A DNA stretch of 64,000 nucleotides from Zea mays (taxonomy: Eukaryota; Streptophyta; Magnoliopsida; Poales; Poaceae), in assembly GCF_902167145.1 (NCBI RefSeq), contig NC_050104.1, forward strand, positions 109,503,849-109,567,848, given 5' to 3'. Below, in pieces: positions 43,538 through 53,998 of this stretch; position 1 is the stretch's first letter; the number at the start of each line of letters is the position of its first letter. The position numbers and the translations under genes are program-made. The notes below the pieces were generated by a model. The model was not told the origin of the DNA. It searched no databases and saw only the letters and a program-made list of their open reading frames with translations.

Positions 43538-43745
43538 AAGGGGGTTGTGTCTGCACCCAGTCTGCCTATGGCTTGGGCTAGATGATCTTCCACTATGCCT
43601 TTGTTTCCAGGCTCGCTAGAGCTTGTATTTTGGTATTGTAATAACTGTTACTCGAAAATTTGTACTATTTGAAGGAATGTGTTTACTAGCCTCCTGGGAC
43701 TAGTAATTGTTTCACATTTGAGTCCCAAAGGATCGGGACGCTTCA

Positions 43746-43887
43746 GGTGGTATCAGAGCCGTAGGACTAGCCGTAGATCGCAGCCGTGACCTAAAAAGCT
43801 TTCCTCAAAAAGAAAAGACCTCTTAACCTCTTAAAGAACCTTCTCTTCTTTCCCCGATATTAACAACCCTTCTTCTCTTGCTACTAG
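43746..43887 (+). other. Leader and PBS of element E
   Basis: The PBS TGGTATCAGAGCC is at 43748-43760. The leader is short and ends with CTTCTCTTGCTACTAG right before the aORF ATG, a good 3' splice-site consensus. Confidence 0.85.
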
Positions 43888-44717
43888 ATGGACGGCTCCT
43901 TTGTCACTAGGATATCCTACTGCTCGGAGGTGGAAGGATCCCTCACCTTCTTCAGAGCTGCACGCTTCGCATGGGGATCTGCAAGAACCCGGATTATGTC
44001 TGGAAATAATACCGCGAGAACAGGAATGAGAAATGCTCTATGGTAGTCTACCTGGGGTAAAGCCGAAACTACCCAAATCACCCTCCCTTCCAAATCACCG
44101 CTACTGGACACCGCTTCCCAGACACCTGCCAGATTGCTGCCCAGAAAGCCCTCCGCCAGCTATGCCAAAACTACAGCAGAGAAGTCTCTGAGACACCCCT
44201 TCACTACTTTCCACCTAGCAACAAAAATACTCCTCCTTTGAGGAAAAGACTCCAGGCCTTGTTAGGGAGAGATCCTAATGAAGATGACCCTACCATAGTC
44301 TACATGGCCGAATATCTCCACACCCTTGACAACCACTATGACGACCTTTTCTCCCACTGCACCCACCTAAATTCCTGGGTGGAAAGCCTAGAGCAACAAA
44401 TCAAGGAATTGAAGGAAGAAAAGGCGGCTCTTCAAGACAGTCTCGAGATGGCAGAAGGCAAAGAAGCCAACACTCGTGAGGCAAACCAAACCCTGAAGAT
44501 GAACTATGCTAAGAGGTTAAAGAAGCTTGCCCCTAATCAAGAAGATCCGAAAGCGTTCCAAGAACCAAGATGCTAGACTGACCCGAAGGAGGAAGCCCCG
44601 CCAACACTACCTCCCCTAGGGATAGAGAACTTTTCTGATGTTGAGGAAGTGTCCCTGGCTAGCCTTGATGATCTTCTCAGAGAGTTTGGGGACACCTTAG
44701 AAAACGCTCATGCGTAG
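43888..44717 (+). pseudogene. Extra ORF (aORF) upstream of gag in element E
   Basis: It starts MDGSFVTRISYC at 43888. A frame change near 43975-43985 leads into the main frame with KNPDYVWK, NEKCSMVVYLG, ITATGHRFPDTCQIAAQKAL, RQLCQNYS and PLHYFPPS. A coiled coil follows (WVESLEQQIKELKEEKAALQ), then an acidic tail (DVEEVSLASLDDLLREFGD). In-frame stops occur near 44007, 44061 and at 44574-44576. Architecture and position match the aORF of element A: a compact domain with an ALxxLC/ALSHYC helix and YFPP/YYPR, then a coiled coil. The H3-like start of A is not seen here. Function unknown. Confidence 0.6.
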
Positions 44718-44831
44718 TGTGATCTGTGGTGACTGTATGCTTGTAATGAACTGGAGTGCTGAATAAAATAACATGTTTGAGAAAAAAAATATGGCATATG
44801 CATAGTAGTAATCCTTTCTCCCCTCTGGCAG
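44718..44831 (+). other. Spacer between aORF and gag ending in splice-acceptor-like tract
   Basis: A 114-nt AT-rich spacer ends TTTCTCCCCTCTGGCAG directly before the gag ATG, a strong polypyrimidine/AG consensus. Confidence 0.5.
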
Positions 44832-45640
44832 ATGGCCTCGGATAAAACCATGCCTACCACCTCAGGGATTGGAGCAAGGGCTCCCCTAGGTGCCGAAGGA
44901 GAAATCAGCGGAGAAGGGAGTGAGACTCACCTCCCCGCACCTCCGAAGCTTCCATTAGACCTAGCCCAAGTTCTAGCCAACCAAACCCGACTCATTGAGG
45001 TCCTCACTAGAAGCCTCGAAAACCAGCGCCCGATTGGAGGAAGACCTCAAAACAGAATGGGAGAGTTCCTAAGGCTCAAGTCTCCCACATTCACCGGATC
45101 TAGCAAACTGCTCGATGCTGATGACTGGTTGCACACAGTAAAGAGGAAGTTAGAGGCCATCAGACGCCCTGAAAACCATCATGTTCATCTAGCTGCTCAT
45201 CAACTCTCCGGGATGGCCCTATCCTGGTGGGATACTTTCAGCGCTGCCGTCAGAGATGCTACCTGGGCAGGATTTGAAGCCGCCTTCCGAGAGCATCATG
45301 TACCCTTAGGGATCGTCTAGCTCAAAGAAGAAGAATTTCGGGAGTTAACTCAAGGAGGGAGATCTGTTAGTGAATACGTCCACAAATTCACAGAGCTGGC
45401 TCGCAATGCGCCTAATGATGTTAGCACGGAAGCCAAGAAGATGGCCTATTTCTTGAAGGGCCTGAGACTAGAACTCAATACCATCCTCGCCAACCAAGAT
45501 TTCCTCAGTTTCTTGCACCTCTCAAACAAGGCCATCCGGGTGGAAAGAGCTCGAGAAGAAGAAAAGGGTCGCCTCAAGAGGAAGTTTCAAGTTCTCGGAG
45601 CTAAGCAGCAGGACAGGCACCAGAGAGTTTGATCTTTTGG
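44832..45640 (+). pseudogene. gag: gag of element E
   Basis: It starts MASDKTMPTTSG. Gag domain motifs: KSPTFTGSSKLLDADDWLHT, SGMALSWWDTF, FEAAFREHHVPLGIV, SVSEYVHKFTELARNAP, FLKGLRLELN. TAG at 45318-45320 interrupts the frame once (next codon Leu-Lys-Glu). A second break near 45630 shifts to the frame of the zinc knuckle. Confidence 0.9.
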
Positions 45641-46194
45641 GTTTCCTCCCAAAGGACCGAGCTTCAGCAAGCCAAAAGGGTCCGCTCCGTCACGTTTCGC
45701 CAGCCTGGTCAAAGTTCTATCCACACCCCATCTGTTGCAAGTAGCCAACCTCCAGCCAATGCTTGTTGGCACTGTGGAGACCCCAGTCACTACAAGAATA
45801 ATTGTCCTCAGTTGAAGACATCCGTACCTACTTACTCCAATTCGGTGAATGGCCCCAAGAATGTTTCAGCACCCGCCTCCAAGGCACCCTCCTCCAACAG
45901 CCAGCTAAGCAAGACCCAGTTTCACGATAGGGCTCGAGTGAATCACGTCGATGCTCAAGAAGCTCAACAAGCCCCTGGAGTAGTGCTCGGTGAGTTCCTA
46001 GTCGAATTTACCCCCGCTGCTGTACTTTTTGATTCTGGAGCATCCCATTCTTTCATCGCCACTAGTTTTGTGGAAAAGCATGGCATTCCCACTGCATCTT
46101 TAGAAACCCCTTTGGTCACCCGAACCCAGGGTCAGACCTTCTATGCCGCCTCAAATGCTCCCAAGTCAGAATTCTTTTAAGTGGGGTAGTATTC
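45641..46194 (+). pseudogene. pol: Zinc knuckle and protease of element E
   Basis: CWHCGDPSHYKNNC is an intact CCHC knuckle (about 45757-45798). The protease active site is LFDSGASHSF with Asp at 46031-46033. The frame ends at TAA 46178-46180, just where the coding sequence contains AATTCTTTTAAGTGGGGTAG, identical to the element's PPT. Translation resumes in another frame at [20 protein letters not shown]. Confidence 0.88.
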
Positions 46195-47209
46195 TTGGCG
46201 GACTTAGCCATACTCCCATCCCACAGAATTGATGTGATCCTAGGAATGAATTGGTTGACCAAGCACAATGGCATCATAAGTTGTGCAGATAAGACTATTC
46301 TTCTCACTGACCACCAAGGAAAATCAGTTTCGTGTAAGGCTCAGCCACCAACCCAAGATCCAATGGTGTTTAGCCTAGCAGCAGAAAGTATATATGTGGT
46401 AGAAGAGTTCATGGATGTGTTCTCGGAAGAATTGCAAGGAATGCCTCCGGAAAGAGAGGTAGAATTCTACATTGATCTCATCCCGGGCACCGCAACAATC
46501 GCAAAGAAACCATACCGCATGGCTCCCACAGAATTGGCAGAACTGAAGCTCTAGATCGCAGAACTTCAACAGAAAGGGTACATTCATCCCAGTTCATCTC
46601 CTTGGGGAGCACCAGTCTTGTTTGTCACCAAGAAGGATGGAAGCATGAGAATGTGCATTGACTATCGATCCTTAAATGAAGTTACAATAAAAAACAAGTA
46701 TCCACTACCTCGGATTGATGACCTCTTCGACCAACTTCAAGGGGCCAAGTATTTCTCCAAGATTGATCTAAGGTCAGGATATCATCAGTTGAGAATCAAG
46801 GAAGAAAACATTCAGAAGACGACATTTGTCACTCGGTACAGACAATATGAGTTCACAGTAATGCCCTTTGGACTAACCAACGCACCCGCCTTCTTCATGA
46901 ATCTTATGAATAAAGTATTTATGGAAGAGTTAGATAAGTTTGTCGTAGTCTTTATTGACTACATCCTTATCTACTCCAAGAGTCGTGAGGATCATGAGCA
47001 TCACCTCTGGATTGTCCTTGGAAGACTCAGAGCACATCAACTCTATGCCAAGCTCAGCAAATGCGAATTCTGGTTAGAAAAGATAGCCTTCCTCAGGCAT
47101 ATCTTAACAGCAGAAGGGATAGAAGTGGACCCATCCAAGGTAGAAGCGGTATCCAAATGGAAGCAGTCATCCAACGTTAGTGAAGTTCGAAGCTTCTTGG
47201 GAATGGCGG
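46195..47209 (+). pseudogene. pol: Reverse transcriptase of element E, catalytic Asp lost
   Basis: The protease tail ([15 protein letters not shown]) and EELQGMPPEREVEFYIDLIP lead into [35 protein letters not shown] with motif A Asp intact, and [17 protein letters not shown]. Motif C reads [11 protein letters not shown] (46951-46962), replacing the second catalytic Asp with Tyr. TAG at 46552-46554 interrupts the frame. The region is cut by element H after RSFLGMA. Confidence 0.92.
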
Positions 47210-48882
47210 TGTCGGTGTTTCGAGACCAGGGGGTCCCTGGGCCGACGAGTGAGTGTCGCCGCGTGCCCCAGCCCAGATGGGTCGAGCGCGAGGGCGAGCG
47301 CGAAGGGGGGAGAGCGAGGCGGCCGGAGACCGGCGTGAGAGAGGTGGGAATCCCGCGGCCTTCGTGTTCGTCCCATGCCCAGGTCGGGTGCGCTTGCAGT
47401 AGGGGGTTACAAGCATCCACGCGGGAGAGGGAGCGAGCGGCCCCAAGCGAGCGCCTGTCTCGTCCTCGTCCCCGCGCGGCCAACCCTCTCTAAGAGGGCC
47501 CTGGTCCTTCCTTTTATAGGCGTAAGGAGAGGATCCAGGTGTACAATGGGGGGCGTATCAGAGTGCTACGTGTCTAGCGGGGGAGAGCTAGCGCCCTAAG
47601 TACATGCCGTCGTGGCAGCCGGAGAGATTTTGGCACCCAGCTGGTGTGATGTCGTGGCCGTCGGAGGAGCGATGGAGCCTGGTGGAGGGACAGCTGTCGG
47701 AGCGGTTGGGTCCTTGCTGACGTCCTCTTGCTTCCGTAAGGGGGCTGAGAGCCGCCGTCGTCACAGAGCATGCGGGGCGCCATCATTGCCTATCTGGCGG
47801 AGCTAGCTAGATGGGACGCCGGTCTGGTTCCCTGCGGCCCGAGTCAGCTCGGGGTAGGGTGATGATGGCGCCTCCTGTTGACGTGGCTGGCCTGCGCCCT
47901 AGGTTGGGCGATGCGGAGGCTCCTCCGAAGCCGAGGTCGAGTCTGTCTTCCGTGGCCGAGGCCGAGTCCGAGCCCCTGGGTCGGGCGAGGCGGAGGTCGT
48001 CGGCTGAGGCCAGGGCGGAGTCCGAGCCCTGGGGTCGGGCGAAGCGGAGTTCGTCGTCTTCTGGGACTTAGCCCAAGTCCGAGCCCTGGGTCGGGCGGAG
48101 CGGAGTTCGCCGTCTTTTGGGACTTAGCCCGAGTCCGAGCCCTGGGTCGGGCGGAGCGGAGTTCACCGTCTTCCGGGACTTAGCCCGAGTCCGAGCCCTG
48201 GGTCGGACGGAGCGGAGTTCGCCGTCTTCCGGGACTTAGCCCGAGTCCGAGCCCTGGGTCGGGCGGAGCGGAGTTCGCCGTCATCCGGGACTTAGCCCGA
48301 GTCCGAGCCCTGGGTCGGGCGGAGCGGAGTTCGCCGTCTTCCGGGACTTAGCCCGAGTCTGAGCCCTGGGTCGGGCGGAGCGGAGTTTCCTATGGCGCCT
48401 TCGGCGGGGCCTGACTGCCTGTCAGCCTCACTCTGTCAAATGGCACCGCAGTCAGAGTGGCACATGCGGCGCTGTCCTTCTGTCAGGCCGGTCAGTGGAG
48501 CGGCGAAGTGACGGCGGTCACTTCGGCTCTGCCGAGGGGGGCGCGTCAGGATAAAGGTGTCAGGCCACCTTTGCATTAAATGCTCCTGCGACTTGGTCGG
48601 TCGGTGCGGCGATTTAGTCAGGGTTGCTTCTTAGCGAAGGCAGGGCCTCGGGCGAGCCGGAAATATGTTCGCCGTTGGAGGGGGGCCTCGGGCGAGACAG
48701 AAATCCTCCGGGGTCGGCTGCCCTTGTCCGAGGCTAGGCTCGGGCGAGGCGTGATCGAGTCGCTCGAATGGACTGATCCCTGACTTAGTCACACCCATCA
48801 GGCCTTTGCAGCTTTATGCTGATGGGGGTTACCAGCTGAGAATTAGGAGTCTTGAGGGTACCCCTAATTATGGTCCCCAACA
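47210..48882 (-). repeat. 3' LTR of element H
   Basis: Minus-strand ends are TGTTGGGGACC at 48882 and CCGACA at 47210. It contains the 56-bp tandem array and GCCTATAAAAGG on the minus strand near 47515. The PPT on the minus strand, GAGGCTCGAGGGCTAC, lies at 48883-48898. Confidence 0.94.
47950..48395 (-). repeat. 56-bp tandem repeats in element H 3' LTR
   Basis: About seven copies of a unit containing GGGACTTAGCCCGAGTCCGA and GGGTCGGGCGGAGCGGAGTT, the outer ones degenerate. The same array is in the other LTR at about 60360-60795. The period was measured from successive GGGACTTAG positions (60469, 60525, 60581). Confidence 0.93.
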
Positions 48883-48898
48883 GTAGCCCTCGAGCCTC

Positions 48899-51800
48899 GA
48901 AGGGAGTGTTAGCACTCGCTTGGAGGCTTTCGTCGCACTTTTTTGCAAGGGGACCAGCCTTTCTCGGTTGCGTTTTGTTCCGGTGGGTGCGCGCGAGCGC
49001 ACCCGCCGGGTGTAGCCCCCGAGGCCTCAGGAGTGGTTTCACTCCTCCGAGGTCTTAATGCCTCGCGTAATGCTTCGGCTGGTCTGGTTGTTCCCTCATG
49101 CGAGCTGGCCGTAGCCTGGGTGTACGGTCGGGTCCCAAGTTCTCGGGCTGGTATGTTGACGCTGTCAACGGTTCGGCCGGAGCCAGGTTTGCGAGAGCAG
49201 CCCCCGAGCCTCTGCACAGGGCGAGAGGGCGATCAGGGACAGACTCGGCTTTTTTACATACGCCCCTGCGTCGCCTTTCCGCAAGGAGGGGGGGAAAGCG
49301 CCATGTTGCCCTCGATGGGCGCCGAACATGGTGTCTCCGGTGAGCTGCAAGCGGGTAATCCGAGTGGATGTCTGTGCCCCATTCGTTAGGGGTCGGCTAG
49401 GGGCCCAGAGGCACGCCCAAAAGTACCTGCGGGTGATCTGCCGGACCCGGTCCCCTGGCGACGGGGTCCGAGGGCTCGATGCCTCCCTTTGATGGGATTC
49501 CGTTACAAGATCGCTCCCGCTGGTCTCGGAAATGTCCTAGGGTACCTCGGGAGCGTAGCCCAAGCCTTGGTTATGAATCGAACGTACCCATGGTCATCCC
49601 TCGCTCGGCGTCTGAGGCGGCTGTGAACCCTTCGGGGGCCAGCCTTTGAACCCCTGATCAGTAATGGGCACGGAGCCCGAGTAGTCTAAGGCGGCCATGG
49701 AACCCTTCGGGGGGCCGGCCTTCGAACCTCTGACTAGTAGTGGGTGTAGGGCCCACGCGATCTGAGGCGGCTGTCGAACCCTTCGGGGGGCCAGCCTTCG
49801 AACCTCTGATCAGTAGGGAGGCTCGGAGCCTGGTTCCTTCACGGGGAAGGACCCTTTTCGGGGTATCCCCTTTCCCGGTCCCTGTTGCAAGAGAGAGAGA
49901 AAGAGGAAAAAAGGAAAAGGATACGAAATCGAACGACGCGGCGTACCTTTACTGGCGCGGTCATTATGGCGAAGGCGAAGCGTCGCCCGCTTCTCCTGCG
50001 AGAGGCGCCGCCTGTCCCGCCGCGGAGTTAATGTGACGGGGCGAGTGGTTGGCGGGGCGGTCGTTGCGCGTGCGCGAGCCGCTCGAGGAAGGAACACGGG
50101 CGCGTTGTCTTCACGCCGTGAGAGAGGGTTCTCTCGCTGCCCCCGGATGGGATGTGAGCTTGGCTGACGACGTGACTGCTGCTCCTGCCCGCCTGCCACC
50201 GCCATTACTGCCGGCCCATTTTTGGCCGCACTGATCGCCGCGCCAGGCTGGCGCTGCTGGGTCGTGCGCTGGGTCGCCTCGAGTCGCGGTATTGGTTCTG
50301 CAGTCGAGGAGGCGCGGTGGTGGCGCAAGTGGCGGTGCAGTTGCATGCACGAAGCAGTCGGCGCGCCGGCTGCATGACGCGTGGGCCTGGGCCTCCAGGC
50401 TGGGCGTGTTGGGAGTCGGAGAAGCGTGCCCACTTGGCGCGGTTGCATGCCGCCTGCATGGCTGCCCGCCCCTTTCGCCCGTTGGTCTGGGCAAAAGTGG
50501 AGGGTCACTTGTAACCGCTGGGCGGTCGTGTGCACCGCGCGCGGCGGTTTGGCTTGTATGACATGTGGGACCCAGCCCCCGTGCCGCAGGGGAGGGCCTT
50601 GGAGCGTGTTAGAGAAGACTCAGCCCTTGACGGCTGGGAACGCGAGTAGGGATAGTCGCCTTTAAAAGGAGGGTGACCCCCTTGGAATGCGACCATGTCT
50701 TCGCGCTCCCTTATGCATCGTGTCTTTCCACCTTCCAAGCCCCCGGATGGGGGATACCCACCGTCTTTTCGCCTCATCGTTGGAGGAACGCAACTCCGTG
50801 GGAGTTGGTACCTTTCAGCCATCGTTCGGCTTCAAGGATTTTCATCAGCCAGCCCGGCTGCACCCCCCCCCCCCCCCCGCCGGTGGTCACCCAAGACGGT
50901 GACCACCAGCCCCTGGGTGGGGAGAAGCAAGCCGGGCTGTGACCTTGGCCCCACCCTCAGCTTCAAGGATGTTCATCATCCTCGCTGGGGTGGAGGCCGG
51001 GCTGAGCCGGAGCTCTACCTCCCGCGCGGGTTCGTGGGTCACCCCCTCCTGCGGTGTTCGAGGGAGAGGGTGCTCGCTGGCCCTGCGGGCGGGTCGGACT
51101 TCGACAACGCGGGGCTGGTCGACGGCGGGCGTCGTCAACCCCAGCGCGTCGAGCTCGTCGGCTTGGCCCCCGGTGGCCCCTCCTGCCGGAAGGCGGCTGC
51201 CGCGCCGTGTGCACGGGAGGATCGCCCGAGATGTCGCGCGCTGCTAAGGCGACGTTCGTGTTCTGGGGCGGTTCTGCCTTTGCACCGGTATGGCGCCTCC
51301 GTGCGGAGGTCGGTGCCCCACTCGTCCGGGAGGATTTGAGTGGGGATCTGCCAGAGGGCTGACGACCCCTGTCGTCGGTGCCGGGGTGGAGGCGGCTCGA
51401 AAAGTCCCCGTCGCCGACGGGATCACCGCCACCATCCGCGCCTCGGGCCTCTGGCTCTTTGTACTTGTCCTCGCCCCTCGGGCGTCGGCGCGGGCGAGGG
51501 CAAGATTGCAGCAGCGCCCACCCTGAGGTCTGCGCTGCTGCAGTTCGGCCACCGGAGCGGGGATCGTTGTTGTTGCTGTCAGAGCGGGCGGCGGCGAGCC
51601 GCCCGTCAGTCTTCTGTTGCTCCGCAGGCCCTCCCCCATCGAGTGGGGTTGTTCGTACCTGCGGAGGGGGAACCGGAGTTCCGTTTGTAATGGCACTTTG
51701 GATGCCAGTGTTTTTTGTTCATTGTGGTTGTCGAGGCCTGAACATGTATGTAATTTTGGCACGGAGCCATGTTTTTTCCTCATTTTCGAGCACTAGGACT

Positions 51801-53014
51801 CGCCTGTTGGTTGTCTGAACCGCTTCACCAAGCGTGAGTCGCCCCGTGTCAAGGTGACGAGTGAGGTATCCGTATCCCGGAGGCGTAGGAGTCCCTCGGA
51901 TCAGTCGGCCTTGTTGTCTGAGGCTTCTCTAGCTTAGTTAAAGGGACCCCTTGGCCTCTCTTCGATGAGCCGAGGCCAGGGGTAGCGATATCAGCATGAA
52001 CAGGGGCGGAGTTGGCTCGAAAATGAAACCTGGTTGGCCGGAGCCCAGCCGGGTCGTCCGTTAGCAGGACCGACGCCGGAGTTGACCAGCCAAGGCCTCG
52101 GGTCGGGCTGGCGCCCTTGGAAGATGGTTGGTCGAGGCCCTAGAGTGACCGGCCGAGCCGCCTGCTCGGGCCAGATTTCCGGAGAAGACCCTGGCAGCGA
52201 TTGCCCGGGTGTGGCGATGACGTCGTCCTTTAGAGCGGAGATCCTTGGACCGTGTCGCCGTCCGAGGCTAGGTCGGACCTCGCCGAAGGTGTCGTCGATG
52301 CCGAGGGTGCTGCTGCCCCCTTCCAGCGTCAAGACCCGAGCCTGCAGGATCAGATCGTCTTGTAGCGTGTGTCTCCTGCGGCCGCCGAGGCCAGAACACA
52401 CACCTTCGTTGTGTTGTAAAGCTGCGTCTCTTTTCTTCTTGTTTCGAGTATCTAGACTTTTTTGTAGGCAACAGGGATGTTTGTGCGAGCGAGAGTTGCT
52501 TCTCGCGGAAGGTGATGAGTGAGGTATCCGTATCCCGGAGGCGTAGGAGTCCCTCGGCTCGGTCGGCCTTGCCGCTTACGCGCACTTTTACCCGTCCATG
52601 AGGCTCTGTCACCGACTTAGTCGAGAAGGCTCGAAGGATCACTTCGGCAGAAAAACTTTCGAACGTGAAGACTTGTTCGGCTCGCGGAACCACTTATCCG
52701 AACGTGAGTTACTTATCGCAGAAGGTGATGAGTGAGGTATCCGTATCCCGGAGGCATAGGAGTCCCTCGGCTCGGTCAGCCTTGGCTGCTTACGTGTACT
52801 CCGTCGTTTTCAGGATCCACTTTTCGAAGTAGTCAAAAAGCACGAAAGACATTCTGGCAGAAGAGATCTTTTTTCGAGGAAAATTTCAACGCAGAGGGGG
52901 TTCCCCCCCTTTTAGCCCCCGAGGGAGGGTCGGGCTTTGCCGAGGCGAGGCCGACCCTTCCTTGATGACTAAACTTTGCGTGGGTGCGAGGTATATGAAC
53001 AACTTGAAAACATC
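48899..53014 (-). other. Long 3' non-coding region of element H with sub-repeats
   Basis: These 4.1 kb between the pol stop and the PPT have no recognised gene. Three tandem copies of a 74-76-bp unit begin at 49611, 49685 and 49761 (CTTCGGGGGGCCAGCCTTCG core). A 50-bp motif starting GAGTGAGGTATCCGTATCCC recurs at about 51865, 52520 and 52731. A C16 run lies at about 50863-50878. Several plus-strand open frames exist, one with a TATA-like box. The position corresponds to the antisense-gene region of element T. Confidence 0.6.
50661..51339 (+). CDS. Candidate antisense ORF of element H with TATA-like box
   Basis: TTTAAAAGGAGG at 50661-50672 is followed by an ATG at 50695 (MSSRSLMHRVF) and a 214-codon open frame rich in P, G, R and S. 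No family is recognised and the composition alone could give such an ORF in this GC-rich DNA. The position and orientation match the antisense gene of element T, which is the only reason to list it. Confidence 0.25.
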
Positions 53015-53998
53015 TTAAGGGTAGAAGCGACGTAGCTGTTGGATGTTCCAAGCGTTGCCGTAGACTTCGCCTTGACTGTTGGCCAGCTTGTACGTTCCGG
53101 GCTTCAGAACTTTGGCGATGACGAATGGCCCCTCCCAAGGGGGCGTGAGCTTGTGCCTCCCTCGGGCGTCTTGTCGCAGCCGAAGCACCAGGTCGCCCAT
53201 CTGGAGGTCTCAGGACCGGACCCCTCGGGCGTGGTAGCGTCGCAGGGACTGCTGGTACCGCGCCGAGTGTAGTAAGGCCTTGTCCCGAGCCTCTTCCAGC
53301 TGGTCCAGCGAGTCTTCTCGGCTAGCTTGGTTGCTTTGGTCGGTGTAGGCCCTCGTCCTCGGGGAGCCGTATTCCAGGTCTGTGGGCAAGACAGCCTCGG
53401 CCCCGTAGACTAGGAAGAACAGCGTGAAACCCGTGGCTCGGCTCGGCGTTGTCCTCAGGCTCCAGACCACCGAGGGGAGTTCCTTCATCCATCGCTTGCC
53501 GAACTTGTTGAGGTCGTTGTAGATCCGAGGCTTGAGCCCTTGTAGGATCATGCCGTTGGCACGCTCTACTTGTCCATTTGACATGGGGTGAGCCACGGCG
53601 GCCCAGTCCACCCGGATGTGGTGATCCTCGCAGAAGGCCAAGAACTTTCTGTCGGTGAACTGGGTGCCGTTGTCGGTGATGATGGAGTTCGGGACCCCGA
53701 AGCGATGGATGATGTTGGTGAAGAACGCCACCGCCTGCTCGGACCTGATGCTGTTTAGAGGTCGGACCTCGATCCACTTGGAGAATTTGTTGATGGCGAC
53801 CAGCAGGTGCGTGTAGCCCCCGGGTGCCTTCTGCAAGGGGCCAACGAGGTCCAGACCCCACATAGCAAAGGGCCAGGTGATGGGTATTGTCTGCAGAGCC
53901 TGAGCGGGCAGGTGAGTCTGCTTCGCATAGAATTGACACCCTTCGCAGGTGCGGACAATTCTTGTGGCGTCGGCCACCGCCGTCGGCCAGTAGAAGCC
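53015..53998 (-). pseudogene. pol: Integrase of element H
   Basis: TCEGCQFYAKQTH is the end of the HHCC finger. The core has MWGLDLVGPLQKA, IITDNGTQFTDRKF and NGQVERANGMI (DDE intact), then WSLRTTPSRATGFT, FFLVYGAEAVLP and a C-terminal GDLVLRLRQD, GPFVIAKVLKPGTYKLA. It ends LRRFYP with a normal stop at 53015-53017. TGA at 53210-53212 cuts off the last 64 codons, at a place fitting CGA to TGA. Confidence 0.92.

Larger units (their letters stand above)
40993..43745 (+). repeat. 5' LTR of element E (2,753 bp)
   Basis: Termini are TGTAACATCCC and GGGACGCTTCA. The U3 has a purine-rich AAGGAAAAAG block, then C-rich DNA. The TATA box is at 41711-41718 (CGCCTATAAAAGGACC). The part from about 42610 to the end resembles the end of solo LTR C. 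Confidence 0.95.

Noticed and set aside
52733..52965. Plus-strand ORF after the third GAGTGAGGTATCC repeat
   Set aside because: Short, begins inside a repeat and has no similarity to the frames after the other two copies.
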